Translations under genes and position numbers: made by a program | Assembly: GCA_015501075.1 (NCBI GenBank) | Contig: JADNYJ010000093.1 | Span: 92,507 to 156,506 of the forward strand | DNA: 64,000 bases | Source: Gymnopilus junonius | Lineage: Eukaryota > Basidiomycota > Agaricomycetes > Agaricales > Galerinaceae | Direction of reading: 5' to 3' | Shown: in pieces, positions 36,199 through 46,987 of the stretch | Position numbering within the stretch: the first letter of the stretch is position 1 | How the letters are laid out: each line of letters opens with the position of its first letter | The notes under the pieces: model-generated | The model's database searches: none | Seen by the model: only the letters and a program-made list of their open reading frames with translations | Told to the model about the DNA's origin: nothing

Positions 36199-37240
36199 CC
36201 TCCTGGGAAGTTTTGAATGCTGATGTCCCTGTCAGTTTGTGTCGGAATAAAACACCCATGACAGCCACCATTGATGAAACTTTGAGCAATATGTTGATGT
36301 CCAAAAATGAAGAAGACTCTCTACTGCAAGAGAACCAGGAGCAGCTCCCAACTATCCAGGACATATATCCATGCAATGCTGAGTCATACAATGCGATACT
36401 TGGAAGCATCACTGGGTACTATCATGCTGAACTAGCTGCCATCAAAGCCACTGTCAATCAACTATTGATCTACCCAGTGTTCTGTAGCCATGACAGAGTG
36501 ACACTTGAGCATCTGCTCAGTCAGCTACATGCTGCCATAGCTCTCCAGCAGGGAGCTGAAGATGCAGGCAGTGAGACCAAAATTCCGACATCATTCTTTG
36601 AAACGGCTCATGCAGCCTTGGTTGCAAAGAGAAATGGAGCCAATCTGGAAGCATGAGCAGTGAATGATACCTGCTTCGAAGCTTTCCTTGAGCTGGTGGT
36701 TGACAGGGAAAATAGTGAGGCCATGCAGAGGCTAACACATGAGGCTGCCACCCAAATTCTCCAAGTGGAAGCAGCATGCTGGTGCTTATCAATTTCCAAC
36801 CATCTTGTTGAAGTAGAACACTACACTTATGCATGCTGGTGAAATTGCCATGAATGCAGATCAACTCAGAATTGGTGATGAATCCAGGGCAATACAGACA
36901 TTGGTGAAATGGTTGGAGGAACAGATGAGGCACTTGCAAGGAGAGTTGTGAGTCATGGGGCACCATCCCGCTGCATCCACTCTGGACCTTCACCAAATGT
37001 GGCATCCTCCAACAGAGCAGGAGTAAAGCCTGGCATGGGAACGAGAAGCGAAATGAAATATCTTTAATTAAACTGATCAAAAAGAGAAGGCAAGAAAATA
37101 TAACTGAGCAGGGCAAGAATGAAACCTATATTTGAGTCAATGGTGACTCTCAATGAGTCTATTTTCATTACAGCTTCCAATGTATTTTTAGGCCATGATG
37201 TGGGACTATACATCCCTTTTGTACTTGAATTTCTTGAATT

Positions 37241-38380
37241 CTATTCTTCATCATCCTCCACTTCTTCTGCCAATACATCCAGGTCAGAATCAGTGATATC
37301 AAGAATGTGAGTAACCAGTATGGTGTGCATACTACGTGGGTAATATGGGAAGAGGCAGAACATGGCATAACAAAGTTTTGACAGCAAGCCATCAAGCTCA
37401 GTGAGAATGTAGGAACCACCTTGGGTTTGGTGTACAACAAGCATGGGACCAAAGTACCTGGGCTTAGTCTTGCTTTCCAGGTCCTTGTCGACTGTGGAAT
37501 TACAAACCAGCACAAGGGAACTGGGTTTAAATGAAAACACCACCTTGCTCACAAGGTGGTCCTTCTCCCTTGCTGCTATTGCTGCCCAGTGAGCTGTCAA
37601 TATTTGTTCTTTTACAATGGCAAGCTGCTCAGGTTGTTTCTGGAGCATTCTCACTTGTTCCACAATTAGGTCCTCTGTGGCAAGTTTGTCATCGGGCTGT
37701 GGTGCCAGGTAGGTAGCTTCGGTGAGATCAAAAGGAAGCAAAGGCTCAACACCATGGGCAAGGTAAAATGGTGAGTGCCCTGTTGATTTCATAATAGTAA
37801 CTTGCTCTACCCAGAAGATCGAAGGCACAACATTTGGCCAGTGAGACTCATCACCATCTGCCACCTTGACCACTGCCTCTCGAATGTTGAAGTGGTGTCG
37901 CTCAATGGGACCTTGAGCTTTTGAGTTGTAAGGTGAGATCCTAATATAATGGATGTGGTACTTCACTTGAAGAAGCTTGACAGCCTGAATATACTGAGGT
38001 GCATTATCTGTGACAATCTCTTCTACTGCTCCCCATTGGCAAAGAATGTCATTAAAAATAAACTTTGAAATTGCCAGGGTGTTTTCTTTGCAAAGCATAG
38101 CCCATTCAGGCCATGCAGTGAGTGAACAGCAGGCATGTACAATATATCGGTATCCCATGGCCTTGGGCATGAGCATAGTATTGATATATGCTTTGCGAAA
38201 TAATCCATGAGGAGTGGGTATGGTAGGCAGAATATGAAGCTTCTTGACTTGACGAAGCTGACATTCATGATAGGTACAAATATACCACTTGACATCATTT
38301 TTGAGACATGGCCACCAGAATCATTCGAGGAGGCAAAGATGGACTGAGAAGACACCTTTATGTCCAATGTCATCATGGGC
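37241..38380 (-). pseudogene. Integrase region of the minus-strand Gypsy element
   Basis: Reads HDDIGHKGVFSVHLC...CTYHEC (H2C2 zinc module), then a DDE core: INTMLMP, VTDNAPQY and GPIERHH. The first catalytic Asp (expected IDTM-MP) is Asn here, and a TGA lies between the zinc module and the core, so it cannot be active. The C-terminus ends in an acidic tail (DSDLDVLAEEVEDDEE). Confidence 0.8.
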
Positions 38381-39505
38381 CTGAGTTATTAGGATCAAGC
38401 ATTTTTTGTGAGGTACGTATAGCTTGTGCCATCCAGAACAATCCTTGCACCAAAGCTGACCCCCTTGAATAAAGAAATTGGAGGCCTGACAAATAAATCG
38501 GGAGAATTCCAAGTCCATAACATTATCGGGCCTGACTGGATTACCCAAGAATACCTCGATATGTTTGATAAGTAAGTCCCACCTCTCTCCTTTGTCACTC
38601 AGAGGCAAGGTTATCACATTTTCAGTTGTAGTAAGGAGCATTGCCGGCAAAACCAGATTCAACAAGGTGAGCACAGCTGGGGGACCTGAACACATTACTG
38701 AGGAGTTCAGCATCTTGACAGCAAAACAATTCACCTTGTCGATCCACTGATTGATATTGTCACCATCCACGAGGTCATTTTCAGATTGGTGGTGCCTGGA
38801 CAAACTGTCAGCAGTGGTGTGGTCTTTACCAGGTATGTGGTGAAGTTTGAAGTTGAACAGAAAAATTCTGGCTAACCATCAGTTGGCAGCTGCACTAGGA
38901 ACAATGTCGGGATTGTTAATCATCCCTTTGATGTATTTTGTGTCAACCTCGACCACGAGGTTTTCGCTCCAATGATATAGATTTGCACATCCTTAAGTGC
39001 ATGAAAAAGGCCATAAAGTTCGACCTTCACTTGTGAGTAACATTGCTCTTGCTCATTCCACATAATTGAACCAAAATGAGAGGGATACTGCCTCCCGTCA
39101 TCATCCTGCTGTGAGAGAACATAGCTGACCACCATCCAGGATGAGTCAACAGCAAGAGTAACTTTGTTATCTGAGTCATAGTCAATAGCATGAATAGCCA
39201 GACAAGTCTGGATGAACATTTTCAGCTTCTCCATAGCCAAAAGCTGCACGTCCCCAAATTTAAAAGGTACATTCTTTTGAGTTAAATCAATGAGAGGCCT
39301 AGCATGCTGAGCATAGTCCTTGATGAAGATACAAATGGTGCCCAACATGCCAAGGAAGCCCCTGACATTGGTCAGAGATTCACAAACTGGCCAATCAATA
39401 ATTTTCTGGACCCAAGACTCCAAAGGGACCCAGCCATCATAGGTACAACAGTGTCCAATGATCACAGCAGTTTCTGAGCCTAGGTTTGACTTCAGACCCA
39501 AAAAG
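38381..39505 (-). pseudogene. RNase H and connection region of the minus-strand Gypsy element
   Basis: AVDSSWMVVSYVLSQQDDDG followed by QCYSQVKVELYGLFHAL is the RNase H signature of Gypsy elements, with catalytic Asp and Glu visible. It is preceded by the RT thumb (RGFLGMLGTICIFIKDYA) and followed by a linker (38321-38803) leading to the integrase zinc module. Stops separate the pieces. Confidence 0.75.
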
Positions 39506-39570
39506 GTACCTCCAGCATGCCTAATCCATTGAATAATATGATTGATGTTGTTCAGGTGCTCCCAAACAAA

Positions 39571-40770
39571 TCAATGTATTCCTGGATTATCCAGAATAGT
39601 TTCATAACCTCCTCCAAGGAGTTCATAATGAGTGGCTGGCCCCTTGACTGGTACATCATCGATGAATGGAATAGTAATATATGGGATTTCATCTTGAAGC
39701 AGGAAGGTTGTATCACCATGTTGGATTTGCATAGAGTTTGTATACCCCATAGGAATGGATGTCAGATGAAAAGTTCCAAGGGGAGTTTGAAAGGTGGTGA
39801 GATCCCATGATTTTACAGCAAGCTCCCGCTGATTGAATCTGACAAAGAGGTCAAACATTCCATAACAACTTCATCTGCCAAAAGACTCCACATAGGTCTC
39901 AACATGGGGAGGTAGGGCTGAATCCTTGATAGCAACTTGGTTGAGAGGTTGCAGATCATGGACAAGGTGGAGGGATTTTCCATCCTTCTTCATGACTGTG
40001 AACCAATGTGACTGATAGGAGGAGTTGGAAGGTTCATAGACACCAGAGGCTATTTTTGCCTTAATGACATCAATGACTTGATTGTAGATCCCCCACGGGA
40101 TTGGAATGTTCTGTAAGACCCAAGGTATGTGCTCGACTGTGGGGATGACCACTGGCTCAAAATAGTCTGATGAGAACTTTCCTTTTTCAGTCTCATCCCA
40201 GGTGAAGCCATCTTCCTGTGCCTTGAAAATAAAATGGATAAGTTTCTCCTCTTCAGGCCAAAGAAACCCATCCTCATTAACTTTCATCTGCCCCCTTCTG
40301 TCCTCCGTATATCTTTTCCCTGGTGTGAACTCAGGTGGGTGCACTGGCAACCCCAGCATGTCAGCCAACGGATTGGAGGGAACTTTGTGAACAATATGAA
40401 AATCTTCAGGAAGGGTGGTAGTGACAGGCTTCACACAGTTTTCCACCTTCTTGTAGGCAAGTACTTCTGCAGCCCCATCCCTGAGGTGGATTGATGGACT
40501 TCCATTATTTTTAGCAGTGACAGCAAAATTTGAGACTTCTGTTGCATGTGTAACCAGAATGTCAGACCAGTTGAAGTCAGAGTCTGAGTCGAGCACCTCT
40601 GTTGCATCTAGGTGGGCTTCATCATTGACTTCCCCATTCTCATCATCACTCAGCATGGCCTGGTAGTCTTCATTGTCAATATCAGTATTGGACACACTTT
40701 GAAGACCTGGCATGCCATCTTCGGAGCTCATGTCATCATTATCATGTGAGTTCCCATCCTCATCTTCTGC
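39571..40770 (-). pseudogene. Reverse transcriptase region of the minus-strand Gypsy element
   Basis: An acidic linker leads to EHIPWVLQNIPIPWGI, then HWFTVMKKDGKSLHLVHDLQ (RT fingers), TTFQTPLGTFHLTSIPMGYT and the catalytic ITIPFIDDVPVKGP. TGA codons at the AGA-TGA-AGT junction near 39868 and at the end near 39571 break the frame. The family resembles long basidiomycete Gypsy elements whose RT box reads FIDDV rather than YMDD. Confidence 0.8.
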
Positions 40771-40777
40771 AGGACTA

Positions 40778-41630
40778 AGGTAGGGGCCATACAGAACCGG
40801 CTAGCTTATGTAATCCGAAATCACTCCAAAAAGCAAGCTCAATTGCTTCCTCAACAATCTCGAGATTATTATTTGGATTCCTAGGAATGATAGAGTATAT
40901 ACCAAGCTTCAATTCTATGGTCTTACTTTTTTTAAATTCCATCTTGAGGAGAAATTATTTCCTGAGAAATATTTTCTCACCAAAAAGCATCAGAATGGCC
41001 CAAAAGCTTGATTGGCAATTGAAAGGAAAAAAATCAAAATTTGGTCACCAACATTTTGCGGCTTATATAATACAGTCACGTGATATCAAAGGGTGCACGT
41101 AAGTGGCCCTCCTGCACCAAAAAAAAGCAAATATCTTGCATAAAATCATCTGTATCCTCTAAATCATGGGCTGACAATCTAAAGCATCTATTGCTTGACT
41201 AGGCAACCTTAGACAGGCTGAAAGCAGCCAGAAAGCCACTGTGGAGGATGTTTCTGATGAAGAAGACACTGATTTTGAAGAAGACTTTCTCGAACATGGA
41301 TTCTTTGATGCTGATGATGGGGAGTGTTTTTCAGAGGACAGTGATGAGAAATATGGTTTATGGCCAGGGTTTGAGCAGTCCAGAAGCTGCTCGGGCAAAC
41401 TGTAAATATCATGGGCATCGCACATTGCCCCCCAACATGGCCTCAAAGCTTAAAAAAGAGCACAAAAAGAAGTATGGAGCTACTAATACTAATGCATAAT
41501 ATTTTAGTTATTTTTTGATGAATTTCTGGACTCAAAATTTTTTTCTTTTTCCAAAAGTCCATATTTTGCACCTCTTGGCACTTATATAATACAATCACAT
41601 AAGCTAGCCAGTTCTGTATGGCCCCTACCT
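40778..41630. mobile_element. 853-bp element with ~35-bp inverted ends nested in the Gypsy element
   Basis: Left end AGGTAGGGGCCATACAGAAC... inverts to the right end ...GTTCTGTATGGCCCCTACCT, with one C/T mismatch over about 35 bp (GCTAGCTTATGT inward). An 8-bp duplication CTGCAGGA/CTGCAATA would need two mismatches. Inside, a plus-strand acidic stretch (SDEEDTDFEEDFLEHGFFDA) may be the trace of a host or transposase exon. It sits between the protease and RT of the minus-strand Gypsy element. Confidence 0.7.
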
Positions 41631-41784
41631 TGCTGCAATAGTTGACCATCATGAAATTAATTTCCAAGGTCTGAGCCCTAGTAAGTCCATCTGTAGACAT
41701 CTCATGTTCTCATGTTGGTACTGTGATGATGGACTTCATATTAGGATCCACCATAGTCATATGAACTGCACCATCCTCAAAATG

Positions 41785-42375
41785 TCAGAATATAGCTGTG
41801 GTTAAGGAGAAGAAAGGTAAGCCCAGTAACATCTCATATGGGGCATCTTCAACCACCTGAACCTGCACATAGAACACATGATCTCTGATTGTGATAGGAA
41901 GATTATGGAGGAGACTGAGGGTTGCATTGCTAGTAAGGTTCACTGTCTTCATTATCATTAAATGATCTGACTGAACTGGCTGTCCTAGCAATTCCCACTT
42001 GTCACATCACAAAGCAACCACCAGAGATCCACTGTCAATCAATGCTTCAATCTTGATATCACCTTTGAGCATGATATCAATAGCATGCAGTTTTTCTGTG
42101 TGCTTCACCACAATTAGTCCCTTCTTTGTATCTGGGAGCCTCAGCCCTTGTTCATGTAGGTCTTCATTTGCTGCATGAGCATTTGATAAAAACTGATTTA
42201 AATTGAGTGCTGTCTCCACTGGAGGAACAACATGCTTGGTCATTACAAGTTCCTTGACTTGTTTGTGAACTTCAGGGGATATTGCCAGCAATTCTCGAAG
42301 GGTAAGCACAACTTCAGTATCCAGACCCTTTGCTGCTACCCTGCTGATTAATTTAGGATCTTCGATCAGCGTCAC
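41785..42375 (-). pseudogene. Aspartic protease region of the minus-strand Gypsy element
   Basis: IKIEALIDSGSLV gives the active-site DSG, and APYEMLLGLPF the C-terminal strand pair typical of retropepsins. The expected frame continues through a TGA between the two parts (near 42004). Retropepsin would process Gag-Pol; here it is inactive. Confidence 0.75.
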
Positions 42376-44395
42376 ATATCAGAACTGAGCCACATTCGTA
42401 TAGGCGAAGACACAGGCAGCACCTGAGAAGGCTTGTTCTTCTCAGCCATCTGCTGTTGTTTTGCCATGCTTCGAGTTGTTGGGCCAGAGATGTTCAGCTT
42501 AGGTGAGACTAGTTTTTGTTTTGTGACTTCAGCCTTCTTAGTAGCCTGTATTGCTAATGCCTGAAACATCTTGATTTCTTCCAGATCCCGTTGGGTAAGT
42601 ATTCATTCTTCCTGTGGAAGGTCATCCTTGCTGACTTCTTCAATCCAGGCAGATGGTACTTTGTGGACTTCCACAACATGTGCAGACACCGTCGCTATAG
42701 AGGGATTGGCTCGGCGCCAATTATCAATCTGTTCCATTAAGTTCTTCCCTTCTGCCATTTGTGATGTAACTTTTGCTCCATTAGTTGTCAATACTTGTCC
42801 TCTATCATCATGCTTGCACCATCCTTTGGCAATGTATTCAGCCAGTTTAGGGCAATTGGCAAGGAAATGGGCAGGGTCACTGCAAAATAAACAGAACCCC
42901 TTGCATGTTCAGTTCAGATTTGGCACCTTATTAGGTGAGAGATTTAATTTCTTCATCAATGTCATTGCCACCATGTCTGCCCATTTTCCTTCATCTAGCC
43001 CTGCTTGGATGCTTGCTGCATCAAAAACTTCCTTCTTGACTTTGCTGTGAGCTTGGGATGATTCTGCTTTAGTGGGTGGATCATTTGGTGATGCTGCTAT
43101 TTTTGCTGAAGGTGTTATCATCACTGCAGCAACTTTTATCTCAGCAAGAGTCCATGGATCATCAAGGTGGTGATCAGGACTCTTGATTCAAAGCTGTTCA
43201 TGAACTCACTTGTGAAAGTCAATGTGAAGTCCTTGCATAAACATGTTGCTGACTTCTCGATCTGAAAGTCAGTCTTTGCTTTTGAGGAAATTTGCACTTC
43301 ATAAGAACTCTCTGAAATATTCTCCAAATTGATTCTGACTAGTGATCAGTGTTGTATTCTAAGGGGTTATTAACCCCAAATTTTTTTCTTAAGCCTTAAG
43401 TCTTAAAAATCACCCTTAATTAAGGCTTGATTCTAAGGGGTTATTAATGGTTCAGCTAAAAATAGTAACTCAGCTTAATGTCGAGGTTTTGACTTCCATT
43501 GACTAGTTTCTTCAACTTTCTTGGGACTCCTCCACTCAATTCAATGTCTGAATAGATGTATTATTTGCAGAACCCATATCATTGGCTCAGAGCCAAAGGA
43601 GATTGAGCATACAAAGGGCCTCTAAGCATGCATCTCACCTATGCAGCTATAATACTCAACCAGAATGACCTATAAAATCAAAGTTGAATGATCCCTGTGA
43701 TACAAATATTTGCTAGGAGATACTATCCAACAATTATTCCATCAGAGCCTCAAAATATTCCTTGACAAGGCAGTCAATTGTTGATCAATTGTATTAAGTA
43801 ATGCTGATGTTAAGGGTTAATTAAGGCTTATCTTCATCTTGGATTGATTCTAAGTCTTAACCTTAACATGTTATTAAGCCTTAGGTACAACACTGCTAGT
43901 GATTGGCTTCAATTGCCATTCCTCAGTTAAAACCTGTAGCTCATGTACAGTATATTTGTGGTTGCCAGTTGTGCCAGGATAAAGTTCAGTTACTGCAGTT
44001 TTGAAGCTTTCCCAGTCTTTTCCTTTCAATTCAGACAACTGCCCCTACAACTCATATTCATCTGATCCAAGGTACTCAAGTGCCCATTCAATGATTTCTC
44101 CTTCATCAAGAAGGGCTCTTGTGCCGAGATGATGGACTTTGTTGAGGAATCAGGTGAGCTCACTTGGCTGCCCATCAAACTTAGGTGCCAAAGAGTGGTT
44201 TCTTGATGGCATAGACATCTTGGGTTTGATTAATGAGGTGAGTGATGGAAGTTTCCTCTTTGATATGCTTTTTTCAAATTGGTCTTCATCTAGATCACTA
44301 TGTGTATCTTGATGCTCATTGTGAGCCCAGGTATGTTCTTGATCAGCTTTGTGCTGATCTCTATCCCTGTTTTGATCCATCCACTGGGCTGGATT
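42376..44395 (-). pseudogene. Gag region of the minus-strand Gypsy element, split by a MITE
   Basis: Starts MDQNRDRDQHKADQEH, continues through capsid-like LGSDEYEL, is interrupted by the 549-bp MITE at 43347-43895, and resumes with FMQGLHIDFHK-type sequence. A CCHC-type knuckle CLFCSDPAHFLANC lies near 42870. At least five TGA and one TAG codon interrupt the frame. Confidence 0.75.
43347..43895. mobile_element. hAT-like MITE, TTAAGCCTTA/TTAATTAAGG array, 8-bp target duplication
   Basis: Ends CAGTGTTGTA / TACAACACTG, flanked by a perfect 8-bp duplication CTAGTGAT (43339-43346 and 43896-43903). Subterminal regions carry many TTAAGCCTTAAG and CTTAATTAAGG variants in both orientations. CAGTG...CACTG with 8-bp duplication is classic hAT. 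Inserted in gag of the minus-strand Gypsy element. Confidence 0.85.
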
Positions 44396-44695
44396 TAATC
44401 ATCCTATGATAGGAGAACCCAGTCTGTCTTCGATAGGACTAGTTCTGCCTGTGCCAGCTGGTGGAGTCATTAAGTTTTGATTGGAAATGATGGAGGATTC
44501 ATTAGGTGTGTAGAATGACAAATCCATTATTGAGTAGTGAAGGGTAGCCTACAAATCATATGCAGATTACCTCGGGCAGATATTGCCTAGAGTTCGAGTT
44601 TGTAATTGATTCCACTGATGCAAAAACAAGCACCTGATTTTTGATGCAACTTGAGACAAAAGAAACCTTAGAACCCCCTCATGGTGGGCTCCAGT

Positions 44696-45445
44696 TGTAA
44701 ATAACCCATTCTGTGTGGGAACAGTATAAGATGAGGGGAAATCCAAAGGAACTGAGTAAGATGATTGACAGAACAATCAAATACTAGGGTACTATGTCCA
44801 AGTAGATAGTAGTGAAAAGAAAAATAAGTCTTGATGTTTTGAGGGTGTTTGGTGGAATAATAGAGCCTAAGGATCACCTCGAGTGTCCTTAGTGAGCTCA
44901 AATGAGAGAATATGAGTGGGTAAGGAACTTTGAGTAGATCCCAAAGTTGCCTGTACCCATGAGAAAGTGAGTAAGTTTGGAGACTTTGACTTCTTCACAA
45001 GTCAGATAGAGCTCTTGTAGCTCTTCATTTTGAGTGGGGAAAAATACACTGAGATTAACCAAGGAAAATATGTAGCTACTACATGGTTTTTATACCTCTT
45101 TAGCTATGAAAATTTCCTTGAAATTTTTATAGGAATAAATCTAAGGCTAAAAATTGAATGGGGACAAGTCAGGGCGCCAAAAAGATGAATGAAGGAATAA
45201 GAAATTAGCAAGGTGGTTGCCCTGACAAGGAATAAAGTAAAAGGAAAATATACATATATGGTAAATTTCTGTAATCATGTTGCCAGTGCAAGTTGAGCAG
45301 GTGGATGGAAACAAAATCTTTCAATTCAGTGGCTTTGAGCTGGGCCATTGGTGGTGTTGCAGCTGACTCACTAAAAGATCAAGGTGAGTCTGCTGCCATA
45401 ATGATTTTGCATAATTCTGTGCTCAGATGGAGTACTGACTCCACA
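44696..45445 (-). repeat. 5' LTR of the minus-strand Gypsy element
   Basis: 750-bp partner of 35451-36198. The priming-site-like sequence lies directly below 44696, reading TGGAGCCCACC on the minus strand. Confidence 0.9.
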
Positions 45446-45449
45446 ATGG

Positions 45450-46984
45450 TAAGGGGCTGGGGTGTGAGCCTGGGTCACTGGCATTGATGGACATGAGGCC
45501 AGAAAGAGTTTGAATGTCAGCTGTATGTGACAGCTGACATTTGAAGTTGAACAAGGAGGTGATCGTTGTCTCCTCATATGGCCTGTGGGTAAAGTGGTAA
45601 GTTGGGGTGGATGAATTGCAGAATGAGTTGGACTCATTCTATGACACACCTTGCAGGTCTCCCTCTTCCAGGGTCTCCCCTCAGTATTTCATACCCCTAT
45701 CCTCCTATCCTAGTCCCAGAAAGCAAGCACATATCCATCAATGAGGGGAAGGGCATGGCACATGCTGGGAGGTTTGCCTTGGGTTGTGCAGATGTATCTA
45801 ATGCAAAGAAGGTCAGTAAAGTTGATAAAAGACATGATTTGAAGCTTACATACCTCTTTGAAAAGCCTTGAATTGGTGTGGACACAAGGGAGGGCTGAAG
45901 GGCAGATGCTGGTGGTGGTTGGGGAACAAGATCAACAATGTGTGTGTGCATCAAATTGGGCATGTGCATTTCAATTTAATCAGTCTTCATCATTGGCCAT
46001 GTCATCTAAGCAGGTATTCTGGTTAATAATCAAAGAAAAAGGCATGGTTCACATCATTTTGATGAACTGATGCATGCCACACTCAGAAGTGAACCAATCT
46101 AAGTGAGTATTCCAAAAGTCTGATAACAGACAGACTGACAGTATTTGAACAGTATCAGGGCCTTGCTGGCAGCCACTTGCGAAATGTGAATCATCAAGAT
46201 ATAGGTGTTCTGAGAGTGGGAGGAAATGACATCTTCCTTTCCCTCTCCCTCTTTTTCTTTTTTTCTTTTTCTTTTTCTTTTTTATTTTTAACCCACACAC
46301 ACTGGTATCCAGCTCTAATTTCAGAATATCTGGAAAAGTCAAGTTGGTCTCATGATATTCTCTGTATCCTCTCACTTGTTACCTTGGTGTCCCATTGATT
46401 CTGAGCTCAGTTCTCAATGTGCTCCTCTAGCCTCCATAAATTTCACTGTACTTGTAAACCACAATTTGACTGTCGGTGAGTGGAGACCCATCTTGGGGCA
46501 TGTCAAGCCAACTCCAGAGCTGGTATTAACATTGGTGCTGCTGTTTCCGGGTATTGACATGCACCCATTCTCAATCCTTGTTTTCTAGTTAATTCTGGAC
46601 TTCTCGAAACCTGAACATTTGCTTCTCAATGTCAGGTGCTGGTCTTTTTGAATTTCATCTGGTGGTTTTGCCATTGTTATCACAAATCAAATCTTGCCAT
46701 TGTCATTTATGATGTCTTGAATACTGGTCTTACAAACCCTCCATCTATGCCAATAATGTACACCAATTTCACCTCTTCAGATAACATTATTCTCCATCAT
46801 TCCTCCCTTCCTTCCCAATGACTACTAGGACAAAACATATCAATCCAAGTGGAGTTTCTTGTTCACTGTCAGATCTTCTGCTTCATCTTCTGCATGCCGC
46901 TTGGTCCCCTGCTGAAATCCATTGTCATGGAAATCATGCCTGCTTATTTACTAAGTCAAAGATGAGCTGAAAATGAATAAATAT
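45450..46984. other. No gene; contains a dispersed repeat copy
   Basis: 46090-46320 is a short copy of the CTTTTT-tract repeat: AAGTGAGTATTCC, the tract at 46249-46285, then CACACACACTGGTATCCAGC. The remaining sequence is CpG-poor with no coding signal I can support. Confidence 0.45.
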
Positions 46985-46987
46985 TAC

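Larger units (their letters stand above)
35451..45445 (-). mobile_element. Second Ty3/Gypsy LTR element (9995 bp, minus strand), decayed, with two nested MITEs
   Basis: LTRs of 748 and 750 bp share TGTAAATAACCC...CTGACTCCACA (plus-strand reading) and are flanked by a 4-bp duplication ATGG (35447-35450 and 45446-45449). The LTRs differ by only about six positions by eye. Internal order on the minus strand is gag, protease, RT, RNase H, integrase. A priming-site-like TGGAGCCCACCATGAGG adjoins the 5' LTR, and a short purine stretch the 3' LTR. Coding parts are full of TGA codons, and MITEs interrupt gag (43347-43895) and the protease-RT interval (40778-41630). Confidence 0.9.

Noticed and set aside
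36517..37116. 199-codon minus-strand frame next to the Gypsy 3' LTR
   Set aside because: It overlaps a plus-strand frame, has no family motifs, and lies where 3' non-coding sequence of the element is expected.
43355..43880. Telomere-like repeats (TTAAGCC, TTAAGGG)
   Set aside because: Motifs occur in both orientations inside an element with hAT ends and an 8-bp duplication, so this is not an internal telomere.
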